From Tepidicaulis marinus (GTDB taxonomy: Bacteria; Pseudomonadota; Alphaproteobacteria; Parvibaculales; Parvibaculaceae), in the NCBI RefSeq assembly GCF_000739695.1, contig NZ_BBIO01000008.1:62001-126000 (forward strand): a stretch of DNA of 64,000 nucleotides, given 5' to 3'. The position numbers were made by a program, and so were the translations under genes. Below the pieces are notes generated by a model. That model was not told the origin of the DNA. It did no database searches and saw only the letters and a program-made list of their open reading frames with translations. Positions 38,478 through 47,759 of this stretch are shown piece after piece; within the stretch, counting starts at the first letter, position 1, and the number at the start of each line of letters is the position of its first letter.

Positions 38478-39617
38478 TCAGCGGGCCAGGATACCTTTTT
38501 CGAAGTAGTACCGCTCGGCGCCTGGATGCAGGAAGATCGGCACGCCGCGCACGGCTGTTTCGGGCATGATCAATGCCCTTTCCGGATGCGAGAGGGCGAG
38601 CGTTTCTTTGCTGCGCTCGTCGAAAAGCGCTCGTGTTATGTCGTGCACCAGTTCCTCGGGCATGTCCGCCCGCGTCACCCACATGGCGCCGACGGCGATC
38701 GTGCCTATGGCGCCGGTGCCCGGATATACTCCTTCCTCGATCGTATAGCCTTCATAATGGGCGTTCTTGATGCGCAGTCCTTCGGCAGGCGCGCCTTCGA
38801 TGGGCACCAGCCGGCCCGCATCGCGCAAGATGAGCGTGCGGATCAAAGGCGCAGGCGCGCCGGTGATCATGAAGAAGGCATCGATTTCGCCCGACAATAA
38901 AAGATCGGCGGCGCGGTTGGCATCTTCCTCGAGCAGCGTCAGGCTGCGTTTGCGGATACCGAATTCGTTCATGATCGCATGGGCATCGACCCAGGTGCCC
39001 GAGCCCTTGGAGCCGATGGCGACACGCTTGCCTTTCAGATCGCTAACCGTTTCGATCTCGCTATCCATCGCGGCGACGAGATGCAGCGCTTCGGGATAAA
39101 GATTGGCAATGACACGCAGGTTCTCGCGCGGCGCCTCGCCTTTGAAAATCCCCTCGCCCTTGAAGGCGGCATCGAGGACATTCGCCTGCACAAGCCCGCT
39201 TTCGAAAATGCCGGTCGCGACATTGCGCACATTGGCCACCGAGCCGGGCGAGCTTTTGACGACGGCAATGAGCCCGTCGACACCGCAGCGCCCGCCGAGC
39301 TCGCACGGGTCCCCGCCGGGCGGGCGGCTGATCACCCCGGCCAGCACCTCGCCCATGCGGAAATAGGTGCCCCCCGTTGCCCCCGTCGCGATACGGAAAA
39401 ATGTTACTTTGCCCGCCTCGTCCGACGTCCAGGCTCCCGAGCGCACGACCCCAAGCGCCAAAACGCCAAAGACAATGGCGCCGAGCAGCAGATAGGCAAC
39501 ACGCTCCTTGTCCCAGCTCGACATGCGCTCCCAGCCTTGCCGGAAAAACCGCGCGGCCCGGCTGCCCTTTGCCGGGGCGTTCGTTCCTGGTTCCTCATTT
39601 TCATGCGGGTCGGACAT
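38478..39617 (-). CDS. TAXI-family TRAP-type solute-binding protein, membrane-anchored
   Basis: A 379-residue binding protein. A soluble ~40-residue N-terminus precedes one hydrophobic segment (VAYLLLGAIVFGVLALGVV, ~40-58) that looks like an anchor rather than a cleavable signal. The TAXI domain follows: RIATGATGGTYFRMGE, VKSSPGSVANVRNV and DLKGKRVAIGSKGSGTWVDA. TRAP systems normally need DctM and DctQ-like membrane subunits; none is within the window. It may pair with a distant permease or act as a sensor. Ligand unknown. Confidence 0.87.
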   Translation of the reverse strand: MSDPHENEEPGTNAPAKGSRAARFFRQGWERMSSWDKERVAYLLLGAIVFGVLALGVVRSGAWTSDEAGKVTFFRIATGATGGTYFRMGEVLAGVISRPPGGDPCELGGRCGVDGLIAVVKSSPGSVANVRNVATGIFESGLVQANVLDAAFKGEGIFKGEAPRENLRVIANLYPEALHLVAAMDSEIETVSDLKGKRVAIGSKGSGTWVDAHAIMNEFGIRKRSLTLLEEDANRAADLLLSGEIDAFFMITGAPAPLIRTLILRDAGRLVPIEGAPAEGLRIKNAHYEGYTIEEGVYPGTGAIGTIAVGAMWVTRADMPEELVHDITRALFDERSKETLALSHPERALIMPETAVRGVPIFLHPGAERYYFEKGILAR

Positions 39618-39830
39618 TCGTGTTCCTGTTTCTCCGGCCGGTGGCGGTGCCAGCTTCCGATGGAAATTTACGTTCCGTTTACTTCATAAGTCCCGGTTTC
39701 AAAAGCCTGCGGGGGCACTGCCGGGCCACAAGACGCCTTATGTTTAAGCCTTTCTTGAGACCTCTGACGCAAAATAAGGGACATAAAGGCCGCCTTTCGG
39801 CCAGGACGTTTTGCTTTCAGGGATCGGATC

Positions 39831-40646
39831 ATGGGGAAACCGGCGCAATCCAAGTTTAAAGGACGTGCCAGACTGATGCCAGTGCTGGCATCCGTTCTTG
39901 TGCTGGGCGCCTGCGCCACGAGCGAGGGCCCGCAATCCACCGTGAACCCGGCGAGCCTTGGCGTGAGCGCGGGTGAAAGCGGCAATCCAATTGCCGATGC
40001 GGCCTATTGGGGCGGCCAGTACGAGCAAAATCCGGGTGATGCGGAAACCGCGGCCAAATATGGCGCAAGCCTGCGCCAGCTCAAATCCTTCGAACAGGCC
40101 ATGACCGTGCTCTCCGTCGCCGCGCGCCAGCATCCCGATCATGCCGGGATCATGGCCGAATACGGCAAAGTGATGGTTGCGGCCGGTCAGGGAACGAAAG
40201 CCATTCCGGTGCTTGTGAAAGCGGCCACGCTCAACCCGAGCGATTGGCGTGTTTTGGCCGCGCAGGGCGTTGCTTACGATCAGCAGGGTCAGCACAGCGA
40301 AGCGCAGATGAAATACCGCAGCGCGCTGAAGCTCGCCCCCGACCATCCCAGCATCCTGACCAATCTGGGCCTTTCCCAGGCTTTGGCGGGCGAGCTTGTG
40401 GAAGCCGAGCAGACATTGCGCCGCGCGGTCTCCAATCCCTCCGCCGGTGCCAAGGCGCGGCAAAACCTGTCGCTCGTGCTCGGCCTGAAGGGCGATTTCG
40501 ACGAAGCGGCCCGCCTGGCCAAGGCCGACCTGCCGCCCAATGTCGTCAGCAACAATATCGATTACATCCGCTCCATGCTGGTGCAGCCGGCACTTTGGAA
40601 GCAGATGGAACAGCTCGATGCGCCGATCGACACGCAGATCCAGTAA
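39831..40646 (+). CDS. tadD: Tad pilus lipoprotein TadD, TPR protein
   Basis: A 271-residue lipoprotein with a lipobox (VLVLGAC, Cys ~28). At least four TPR-like repeats span about 60-215, for example AETAAKYGASLRQLKSFEQAM, WRVLAAQGVAYDQQGQ and SILTNLGLSQALAGELVEAE. TadD proteins act at the outer membrane in Flp pilus assembly, probably with the secretin. It lies on the plus strand, convergent with tadC, and shares a bidirectional terminator with it. Confidence 0.88.
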   Translation: MGKPAQSKFKGRARLMPVLASVLVLGACATSEGPQSTVNPASLGVSAGESGNPIADAAYWGGQYEQNPGDAETAAKYGASLRQLKSFEQAMTVLSVAARQHPDHAGIMAEYGKVMVAAGQGTKAIPVLVKAATLNPSDWRVLAAQGVAYDQQGQHSEAQMKYRSALKLAPDHPSILTNLGLSQALAGELVEAEQTLRRAVSNPSAGAKARQNLSLVLGLKGDFDEAARLAKADLPPNVVSNNIDYIRSMLVQPALWKQMEQLDAPIDTQIQ

Positions 40647-40666
40647 TTTCAAATCTTTTCAAAACG

Positions 40667-40696
40667 AAAAAGCCGCGCTCTGCCAGCGCGGCTTTT
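40667..40696. terminator. Bidirectional intrinsic terminator between tadD and tadC
   Basis: Stem AAAAGCCGCGCT / AGCGCGGCTTTT with a five-base loop. T-rich runs follow it on both strands, so it can stop tadD on the plus strand and the long cpa-tad transcript on the minus strand. Confidence 0.88.
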
Positions 40697-40747
40697 CTTT
40701 TGGCGATAAGCGCGGGTCTTTTGCCGATAAGCGGGGAACCGCCCAGT

Positions 40748-40782
40748 TTAATTCATGAACTGCCGGCTTAATTCATGAACTG
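40748..40782. repeat. 15-base direct repeat duplicating the tadC end
   Basis: TTAATTCATGAACTG occurs at 40748-40762 and 40768-40782. The second copy encodes the tadC C-terminus QFMN plus its stop on the minus strand; the first copy lies just past the stop and repeats the same codons in frame offset 20. It looks like a recent small tandem duplication. Confidence 0.85.
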
Positions 40783-41730
40783 AATGGCGGCCGGGCCCAG
40801 AATGACCGCGAAAAGCGCCGGCAGGAAGAAAGCGATCATGGGCACGGTGAGCTTCGGCGGCAGAGCGGCCGCTTTCTTTTCCGCCGCCGCCATGCGGATA
40901 TCCCGGTTTTCTTGCGCCATGACGCGCAGCGCCTGGCCCAGCGGCGTCCCGTACCGCTCGGCCTGAATGAGGCTCATACAAAGCCCCTTCACGCCGGGAA
41001 GGCCGGTGCGGGAGGCCAGGTTTTCATAAGCAACGCGCCGATCCTGCAAATAGGAAAGCTCGGCCGTCGTCAGTGTCATTTCCTCCATCAGCTCGATGGA
41101 ACTGTTGCCCACTTCCGTCGACACCTTGCCGAACGCCGCCTCGATGGACATGCCCGATTCCACGCAAATGAGCAAAAGATCGAGCGCATCGGGAAAGGCG
41201 CGCTGGATGGATTCCTGGCGCCGCTGCACCATGTTCTGCAGCACGATATTGGGCAGATAGAAACCGATGATCATGGCGCCGAAAGCAATGGCGATACGGG
41301 CCGTGCCGCGCATGTCGAAATCATCGACCAGAAACAGATAGAGCAATGTCCCCAGGCCCAGAATGATGGGGGCCACGAAGCGGAAGAACAGGAAGGTATA
41401 AAGCGGTGCCTGACCGCGCAGACCCGCCTGCTTCAGCTTGCCCTTGATCTCCTCGCCTTCGAGGAGCTCATGCAGATTGAGCTGGTCCACCACTTTCTTG
41501 ACGAAGCCGCGCGGGTCGTGGCGCAGGCGGTCGGTGCGCTGGCGGGCCATATCCTCGCGGAACTGGCGGCGCAGCGCTTCGCGTTCGGTCGCGACATATT
41601 TCATCCGCTCGCCCAGCTTGTCGGAGACGAGCAGCGGCATGGCCAGCGTCACGATGGTGGCGAAGGCGGCAAGACCGGCAAGCAGCATGAGCGCATTTTC
41701 AGGCTCGGTGAGGCTGTAGAGAAAATCCAT
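40768..41730 (-). CDS. tadC: Tad pilus platform protein TadC
   Basis: A 320-residue inner-membrane protein of the T2SS/GspF family. Hydrophobic segments lie at about 15-35, 115-135, 138-158 and 290-312. The GspF core contains AFPDALDLLLICVESGMSIEAAFGKV and LSYLQDRRVAYENLASRTGLPGVK. It forms the assembly platform with TadB and couples to the CpaF ATPase. ATG at 41730 has AAGGAGG upstream. It is the last gene of the minus-strand cpa/tad operon. Confidence 0.93.
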   Translation of the reverse strand: MDFLYSLTEPENALMLLAGLAAFATIVTLAMPLLVSDKLGERMKYVATEREALRRQFREDMARQRTDRLRHDPRGFVKKVVDQLNLHELLEGEEIKGKLKQAGLRGQAPLYTFLFFRFVAPIILGLGTLLYLFLVDDFDMRGTARIAIAFGAMIIGFYLPNIVLQNMVQRRQESIQRAFPDALDLLLICVESGMSIEAAFGKVSTEVGNSSIELMEEMTLTTAELSYLQDRRVAYENLASRTGLPGVKGLCMSLIQAERYGTPLGQALRVMAQENRDIRMAAAEKKAAALPPKLTVPMIAFFLPALFAVILGPAAIQFMN

Positions 41731-41740
41731 GTCCGCCTCC

Positions 41741-42730
41741 TTAAAAATCGAAATTGATCATCTTGCGCATGACGAGAATGCCGATCAGCATCCATGTCAC
41801 GCCGGCAGCGATAATCAATTGACCGAGCGTGGTGGTGAAGAGCAGTCCGATATAGTCGGGCGAAACGAGATAAAGAATGACGGCCACGCTCGGCGGCAAG
41901 GCGCCGATGATCGCGGCGGAGGATTTGGCTTCCTGGGACATGGCGGTGATCTTGCCGCGCATCTTCTTGCGGTCACGCAGCACGCGGGAGAGGTTGCCCA
42001 AGGCTTCGGACAAGTTGCCGCCGGATTTCGCCTGGATCGACAGCGTGATCATGAAGAAATTGACTTCCTGAAGCGGCATGCGCTCATAGACTTTCTTGAG
42101 CCCCTCTTCCAGGGTGACGCCCACCTTCTGCCCTTCCACCACTTCGCTGAACTCGGCGGCAACGACGGGGGCGCTTTCCTGGGCGACAATGCGCAGGCAA
42201 TCGTTGACCGGCAGGCCCGCCTTCACACCGCGCACGATCACGTCGATGGCATTGGCGAATTCTTCGGAAAAGGCGGCCTGGCGGCGCTTGATGAGAAAGC
42301 CCAGAACCCAGCGCGGCACGCCGAAGCCGGTGGCAAAACCCGCCAGAAGCGCGGCGATGGGCGACATGCCGGTAATCAGGATCGCCAGCATGACAAGTAT
42401 GCCCGCCGCGACGCTTGCCAAATAGAAGGTGCGCAGGCTGATATCGAGCCCGGCCCGCTCGATCCGCAATTTGATCGTCAGGCTTTTCTTCTGTTCTTTC
42501 TGTTTTTCTTCGAGGTCTTTGAGCGAATCTTGAATCTGTTTGCGCCGCTGACCTTCCTCACGGCCCATTTTCTTGGAAGCGTTCTTGGCCCGCTCATTGG
42601 CAGAGGTAACGCGGGCCACGCGTTTGGCGGCGGCGTTCTCTCCCGCGCCGAACAGAACGAAGCCCACTCCGCCGATGCAAAGGGCGGAGAGAAGCGCAAC
42701 AGCCAGCGTGATGAGAGTTGCCTGATCCAT
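41741..42730 (-). CDS. tadB: Tad pilus platform protein TadB
   Basis: A 329-residue GspF-family inner-membrane protein. One N-terminal hydrophobic segment, a basic cytoplasmic stretch rich in Lys/Arg/Glu (~40-80), two more segments at about 100-145, and the core FANAIDVIVRGVKAGLPVNDCLRIVAQE. LSIQAKSGGNLSEALGNLSRVLRDR is another GspF landmark. It partners with TadC. It begins eight bases after cpaF and ends ten bases before tadC. Confidence 0.93.
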   Translation of the reverse strand: MDQATLITLAVALLSALCIGGVGFVLFGAGENAAAKRVARVTSANERAKNASKKMGREEGQRRKQIQDSLKDLEEKQKEQKKSLTIKLRIERAGLDISLRTFYLASVAAGILVMLAILITGMSPIAALLAGFATGFGVPRWVLGFLIKRRQAAFSEEFANAIDVIVRGVKAGLPVNDCLRIVAQESAPVVAAEFSEVVEGQKVGVTLEEGLKKVYERMPLQEVNFFMITLSIQAKSGGNLSEALGNLSRVLRDRKKMRGKITAMSQEAKSSAAIIGALPPSVAVILYLVSPDYIGLLFTTTLGQLIIAAGVTWMLIGILVMRKMINFDF

Positions 42731-42738
42731 CCGCGCCC

Positions 42739-44280
42739 CTAATCCTGGGACGCATCGAGGGCGGCGGCCAGGCGATTATGCTCGTTGTAATATTTCGCTT
42801 TGTCCCAGAACGCCGGGCGCGCGATACCGGTCGACTTATGTTTACCGAGAAGGCGCCCGTTCGCATCTTCCCCTTCGATGTCGTAGGTCATCAGATCCTG
42901 CGTGATGATCACATCGCCTTCCTGGCCCAGCACTTCGGTAATGTGAGTAATACGGCGCGTCCCATCGCGCAGGCGTGCGGCCTGAATGACGATATCGATG
43001 GAGCCGCAGATCATCTCGCGGATAGTTTTCGACGGCAGCGCAAAACCGCCCATCGTGATCATGCTTTCAAGACGGCTCAGCGCCTCGCGCGGAGAGTTGG
43101 CGTGCAAGGTGCCCATGGAACCGTCATGGCCGGTATTCATGGCCTGCAGAAGGTCGAAAGCTTCCGGGCCGCGCACCTCGCCGACGATGATACGTTCGGG
43201 GCGCATACGCAGGCAGTTCTTCACAAGATCGCGCATGGTAATTTCGCCGCTGCCTTCGAGGTTCGGCGGGCGTGTTTCAAGGCGCACGACATGGGGCTGC
43301 TGGAGCTGCAATTCGGCGGCGTCTTCGCATGTGATGACGCGCTCGTCCTGATCGATAAAGGCGGTCATGCAGTTAAGCAGCGTGGTCTTACCCGAACCCG
43401 TACCGCCGGAAATCAGAATGTTACAGCGCACCCGGCCGATCACTTCCAGGATCGTCGCCCCTTCCGGCGAGATCGAGCCGAATTTGACGAGATCGTCAAG
43501 GCGCAGCCGGTCGCGGCGGAACTTACGGATGGTAAGAGCGGCGCCGTCGATGGACAGCGGCGGCGCAATGACGTTGACACGGGAGCCGTCGGAAAGGCGC
43601 GCGTCGCAAATCGGGCTCGATTCATCGACGCGGCGGCCCACTTGGCTCACGATGCGCTGACAGATATTGAGAAGCTGCGCATTGTCGCGGAAGCGCACAT
43701 TGGTCAGCTGCACCTTGCCGTTCACTTCGATGAAAGTGCGGCCTGCGCCATTGACCATAATGTCGGCGATATCGTCACGCGCCAGAAGCGGCTCGAGCGG
43801 CCCGTACCCCAGAACGTCGTTGCAAATATCCTCGAGCAGTTCTTCCTGCTCGGCAATGGACATGACGACATTCTTGATCGCGATGATCTCGTTGACGATG
43901 TCGCGGATTTCATCGCGCGCGCTTTCCCGGTCGAGCTGTGCAAGCTGGGTAAGATCGATCGTGTCGATCAGCGCGTTGAAGATCGAGGTTTTGATCTGAT
44001 AGTAATCGGCCGATTTTTCCCGCTCGAACGGCGCCGCCTTTGCCGCCGGAGCGGCGGGCGCGGGCTTGGCCTTTGCAAGCGCTGCCGGTTTGGCAGGCGC
44101 GGCCGGCGCAGGTTTCGGTGCTGGCGGCGGCGTGGCAGCGGCAGGTGCCGCCGGCGCGCCGCCCGGCAGAGGCGGCGGCGGCGCTTCGCCGGCTGCAGGC
44201 GGGCGCGCAGGTTCTTGCGGCTGGGGCGCTGGTGCCGCCGGCCGCTTCTGCGGGATGCCGTCTTGCCTCTTACCGAACAA
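42739..44280 (-). CDS. cpaF: Tad pilus assembly ATPase CpaF/TadA
   Basis: A 513-residue secretion ATPase that powers pilus assembly and, in some species, retraction. Walker A is [12 protein letters not shown] (~300), with the Asp box [13 protein letters not shown] and the Walker B/His-box region [17 protein letters not shown] and [13 protein letters not shown]. The first ~80 residues are an unusual Pro/Ala-rich tail, likely disordered. The start is TTG at 44280: AAGGAGGG is placed seven bases before it inside the end of cpaE, while no ATG fits. The gene lies four bases after cpaE. Confidence 0.94.
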   Translation of the reverse strand: MFGKRQDGIPQKRPAAPAPQPQEPARPPAAGEAPPPPLPGGAPAAPAAATPPPAPKPAPAAPAKPAALAKAKPAPAAPAAKAAPFEREKSADYYQIKTSIFNALIDTIDLTQLAQLDRESARDEIRDIVNEIIAIKNVVMSIAEQEELLEDICNDVLGYGPLEPLLARDDIADIMVNGAGRTFIEVNGKVQLTNVRFRDNAQLLNICQRIVSQVGRRVDESSPICDARLSDGSRVNVIAPPLSIDGAALTIRKFRRDRLRLDDLVKFGSISPEGATILEVIGRVRCNILISGGTGSGKTTLLNCMTAFIDQDERVITCEDAAELQLQQPHVVRLETRPPNLEGSGEITMRDLVKNCLRMRPERIIVGEVRGPEAFDLLQAMNTGHDGSMGTLHANSPREALSRLESMITMGGFALPSKTIREMICGSIDIVIQAARLRDGTRRITHITEVLGQEGDVIITQDLMTYDIEGEDANGRLLGKHKSTGIARPAFWDKAKYYNEHNRLAAALDASQD

Positions 44281-44283
44281 GGA

Positions 44284-45549
44284 TCAGCCCTCCTTCTTGC
44301 CCGTGAGGCGGCTGAGGAAAGGAAGAATGGATTTCGAACGTTGCTGCACTTCCTTGCGGCCGATCACCACGCTGGCAAGGTGCTTCAGTCCCAGCACGGT
44401 TTTGCTCTTGGGGTCGACCTCATCGAGCATCTGGCCGTTATTGGCCGCCGTTCCGAAAAGCTGCGGATTGAAAGGCAGAACCAGCGTCGGTTCCACCTCG
44501 ATCGCCTCGGCGAAATCCTTCACCGGAATTTCCGGGCGCTTGGACACACCAACCTGATTGAGCACGACATGGGGCAGCGTGTCGTTCGTGCGGGTCTGCT
44601 TGAGAAGATCGACGATGTTCTTCGTATTGCGCAGACCGGCAAGGTCCGGCGTCGTGGAAATCACGACATCGTCCGCGCCAAGCAGCACGCGCTTCGTCCA
44701 AGGCGCCCAGATATGGGGCAGATCGACCACCACGACCGGGCAGGTCTGGCGAACGATATCGATGATCGATTCGCAGGCATCCGGGTCGAGATCACCGTCC
44801 CTATCGAGCGTTCCCGGCGCGGTGAAAAGCGACAGCCGGCTGGTATATTTCACCATCAGCCGGTCGAGCATGACGTCATCGAGCCTGTCGGGCTGCACCA
44901 GCGCATCGGCAATGCCCTGCACCGGGTCCTGATTGAAATCGAGCCCGGCCGTACCGAAAGGCAGATCGAAATCAATAATGGTCGTGTCCTCGCGCATCGC
45001 CTCGGCAATGCACCAGCCGACATTATGCGCAAGCGTCGAAGAACCGGCCCCGCCGCGCGCACCGATAAAGGCAATGGAGCGGCCGATGGGCGGCGCGTCC
45101 GGATCGATATAAAGCCTTGAAACGGATTCGATGAGCTGCAGCGGCGAGAAAGGCGCCACCAGATAATCGTTCACGCCCTGGCGGATCATTTCCCGGTAAA
45201 GCGCCACATCGTTGACATGGCCGATAATGATGACTTTCGTGCCTGCATCGCACACTTCGGCAAGCTGCATCAGCTCGGAAAAGAGCTCCTCGCCCGATTG
45301 ATGCGTTTCCACCAGAATGAGATTGGGCGTTGCCGTGTCGCGGAAATAGGCGATGGCCGCCGGCACGCCGCCCATATGAACGGTCAGATGCGCCTTCGCC
45401 AGACGCCGGTCTTCGGCGCCGCGCTGAATCATGCTGCCGGTTTCCGGCATCTCGCAAAAGGCTTCGATCGTAATGCGGGGCACCGGTTTGAGAACCAGCG
45501 AGGGCCCCTCATCCTCAAAGTCATCATAAACGGGCATGGCTTCAGTCAT
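44284..45549 (-). CDS. cpaE: Tad pilus localisation protein CpaE/TadZ
   Basis: A 421-residue protein with an N-terminal receiver-like domain (~45-150) and a C-terminal MinD/ParA-like ATPase domain. The deviant Walker A reads GARGGAGSSTLAHNVG (~160), lacking the usual GKT Lys, as is common in CpaE/TadZ. DFDLPFGTAGLDF and VVVDLPHIW follow. CpaE/TadZ directs the pilus machine to its cellular site, for instance the pole in Caulobacter. It lies 12 bases after cpaD and precedes cpaF. Confidence 0.92.
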   Translation of the reverse strand: MTEAMPVYDDFEDEGPSLVLKPVPRITIEAFCEMPETGSMIQRGAEDRRLAKAHLTVHMGGVPAAIAYFRDTATPNLILVETHQSGEELFSELMQLAEVCDAGTKVIIIGHVNDVALYREMIRQGVNDYLVAPFSPLQLIESVSRLYIDPDAPPIGRSIAFIGARGGAGSSTLAHNVGWCIAEAMREDTTIIDFDLPFGTAGLDFNQDPVQGIADALVQPDRLDDVMLDRLMVKYTSRLSLFTAPGTLDRDGDLDPDACESIIDIVRQTCPVVVVDLPHIWAPWTKRVLLGADDVVISTTPDLAGLRNTKNIVDLLKQTRTNDTLPHVVLNQVGVSKRPEIPVKDFAEAIEVEPTLVLPFNPQLFGTAANNGQMLDEVDPKSKTVLGLKHLASVVIGRKEVQQRSKSILPFLSRLTGKKEG

Positions 45550-45561
45550 CTCTCTTCGCCC

Positions 45562-46239
45562 TTACCTTGAAACTTCGCTGACGTTGCCGGATTCTTCTTC
45601 CACACGCTCGGTCGCCGTGCTTTCACCCTTGCGGTATTTGGTCAGCACTTCATCGCGGCGCGGCGCATAGGCCGGATCGGTGCCGCGCGGGCCTTTCAGG
45701 TCCGCCGGGTCCGCCAGAATGGCCGCCATATTGTTCTGCGACGCGCAGCCCAGATTGGAAGTGACGACGTTTTTCGGGTTATAGGCATAATCGCCCCAGT
45801 TCCCGCAGGGGCTGGGCGTTGCCACATAGCGCCGGTAGGAAAGAATGAGCGGTGCGGCGCTGTTCGCGGCGGACGCGCGGTAAGTGCCATGGCTGATATC
45901 GCTATGGGCAATTCCTTCTTCATGAAGGAGCTGGCCGATTTCGGTTGAAAGATTGAGCGCCACGCCGGTATTGGGCGAGCCGGAAGGAGCGGCGATATTC
46001 AGCGAGCCGTGACCGCGCTCTTTAAAGGCGCGGGCGAGCGCGCGCAGCGCGCTTTTATCTTCCAGCGTCAGCGCGATCTTGTCGGGAGCCGCTGGAATTT
46101 CATAGGTCATTATTTGCGGGTCGACGGCGATAGGATGGCGCCGCGCGGCATCATATTGCGCCTGCTCGACACCATTGAAACCGCCGCAAGCTGCCAGCAG
46201 AAGCGGCAGGAGAAGCGCACCGGTAAGCTGTTTCATCAT
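45562..46239 (-). CDS. cpaD: Tad pilus lipoprotein CpaD
   Basis: A ~225-residue outer-membrane-associated lipoprotein. The signal ends LLPLLLAAC, a clear lipobox. The mature part matches CpaD-type pilus biogenesis proteins with DKIALTLEDKSALRALARAFKERGHGSLNIAAPSG and CGNWGDYAYNPKN. Two starts are possible: 46248 and 46239. The second gives a better-placed AGGA and a cleaner signal peptide. It probably helps the secretin CpaC insert or stabilise, as inferred from the family. It sits between cpaC and cpaE. Confidence 0.88.
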   Translation of the reverse strand: MMKQLTGALLLPLLLAACGGFNGVEQAQYDAARRHPIAVDPQIMTYEIPAAPDKIALTLEDKSALRALARAFKERGHGSLNIAAPSGSPNTGVALNLSTEIGQLLHEEGIAHSDISHGTYRASAANSAAPLILSYRRYVATPSPCGNWGDYAYNPKNVVTSNLGCASQNNMAAILADPADLKGPRGTDPAYAPRRDEVLTKYRKGESTATERVEEESGNVSEVSR

Positions 46240-46250
46240 CGCGGTCATTC

Positions 46251-47759
46251 CTAATCCAGCACGAAGCCGACCGGCCCCTCAAGCTTGCCCTCGCTCACGC
46301 CCTCTGCCCCCTCCACGCCATAAGTCGCGTTGAGGCGGCCCATCAAAATGGTGTCGGCATCGGAAGCGGGGGTGAAGCCGTCCGTCGGCAGAGCGAGCTT
46401 GTCGCGGCTCGTCGCATCCACAAGATAGGGCGTCACAATTACCACAAGCTCGGTTTCGTTGTTCAGATAGTCGCGGCTGCGGAAAAGCGTTCCGAGCACC
46501 GGCACGTCTTTGACGCCGGGCACGCCGTCGATATTCTGGCGCGTGCTTTCGGAAATCAGCCCGGCCATCACGAGCGAGCCGCCGCTCGGCAGTTCCATCG
46601 TCGTTTCCGCCCGGCGCACGCGCAGGGCCGGAATGGTCACACCGGGCACCTGAATGACATTGCCGTCTTCATCCGTCACCGTGCCGCCCTGGGAAACGAA
46701 GGCGCCTTCCGAGGTCAGCTCGCTGACTTCCGTGGAAATCTTCATGCTGATCCGCCCTTCGCTGAGAACCACCGGCGTAAAGCCGAGGCCGACACCGAAA
46801 GGCTTGAATTCAAGCGTGATATTGCCGTCCCGGTCGCGGGAGGTGGGCACCGGAAATTCGCCGCCCGCCAGGAACTTCGCGCTTTCGCCCGAAATCGCGG
46901 TCAAGGTCGGTTCGGCCAGCGTGCGCAGAAGACCGGCCCGTTCCAGCGCCTGCAAGCCAAGCTGCACGAGATAGCTGTCGAAGGTCGCCCCGCCATCGGA
47001 GGCGCCGGTCGGCGAAAGGCCGGGCGGCGTCGAGGTCAGGCCGCCAAGCGACTGGCCCTGCAGGGAGAAATTGTTCTGCGTCGCCCAGCTGAGCAGAAGA
47101 TCGCCAAGCTCGACCTGCGAGGTCACATCGATGCCGAGCTGTTTGATGAGCGTGCGCTGCATTTCGGCCACCGTCACCTTGAGCATGACCTGCTCTTTCG
47201 ATTCGATGGCGAGCATATTCAGCACGTTCTTTTCATCACCGACGAAGCGGGCCGCGATCTCGCGCGCCTGAGACGACTGGGAGGCATTCGGCACGGAGCC
47301 GGACAGAACGATGTGATTATTGATCGCCTCGACCGTGACGCGGGCGCTGGGCAAATATTTTTCCAGCGCGGCTTCCAGGTTTTTCACATCCCGCTCGACG
47401 ACGATTTCAAGATTGAGAATCTGGTCGCCCTTGCCATCGAAGAAGAAGGCGTTGGTCTGGCCCGTTTCCATGCCGATAAGATAGGTGCGCTTGGGCGTGC
47501 GCACGACCGCATCGACAACCGCCGGGTTGGAGACAAGCACATCGCGCGCGGCGACGGGCAGCTCGACAATCGCGGCCTTATGCAGCGGCAAAACGAGACG
47601 GCGCGCCTGGGGCCCGAGGCCGCCGGCATCGATCTTCACCAATTGCGCGTCGGGCGCGGCCATTGCGCGGCCCACATCCTGGGATGTAGAAAGCACCAAT
47701 GCGGTTGCCAAAACCGCCAGCGAGCGCAGCGCCATATGCATGAGCTTAAGAGATTTCAT
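46251..47759 (-). CDS. cpaC: Tad pilus secretin CpaC/RcpA
   Basis: A 502-residue outer-membrane secretin. A signal peptide (~1-34) is followed by the pilus-formation N domain with PLHKAAIVELPVAARDVLVSNPAVVDAVVRT, a BON-like segment (NHIVLSGSVPNASQS) and the C-terminal secretin channel domain with LAEPTLTAISGESAKFLAGGEFPVP and VPVLGTLFRSRDY. It forms the pore through which the Flp pilus leaves. Its ATG overlaps the cpaB stop by TGATG at 47759. Confidence 0.94.
   Translation of the reverse strand: MKSLKLMHMALRSLAVLATALVLSTSQDVGRAMAAPDAQLVKIDAGGLGPQARRLVLPLHKAAIVELPVAARDVLVSNPAVVDAVVRTPKRTYLIGMETGQTNAFFFDGKGDQILNLEIVVERDVKNLEAALEKYLPSARVTVEAINNHIVLSGSVPNASQSSQAREIAARFVGDEKNVLNMLAIESKEQVMLKVTVAEMQRTLIKQLGIDVTSQVELGDLLLSWATQNNFSLQGQSLGGLTSTPPGLSPTGASDGGATFDSYLVQLGLQALERAGLLRTLAEPTLTAISGESAKFLAGGEFPVPTSRDRDGNITLEFKPFGVGLGFTPVVLSEGRISMKISTEVSELTSEGAFVSQGGTVTDEDGNVIQVPGVTIPALRVRRAETTMELPSGGSLVMAGLISESTRQNIDGVPGVKDVPVLGTLFRSRDYLNNETELVVIVTPYLVDATSRDKLALPTDGFTPASDADTILMGRLNATYGVEGAEGVSEGKLEGPVGFVLD

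Noticed and set aside
42718-45120. Plus-strand open frame of 800 codons in the pilus region
   Set aside because: It lies opposite cpaF and cpaE, both with intact motifs. Its length reflects high GC content and codon bias; no domain is visible.
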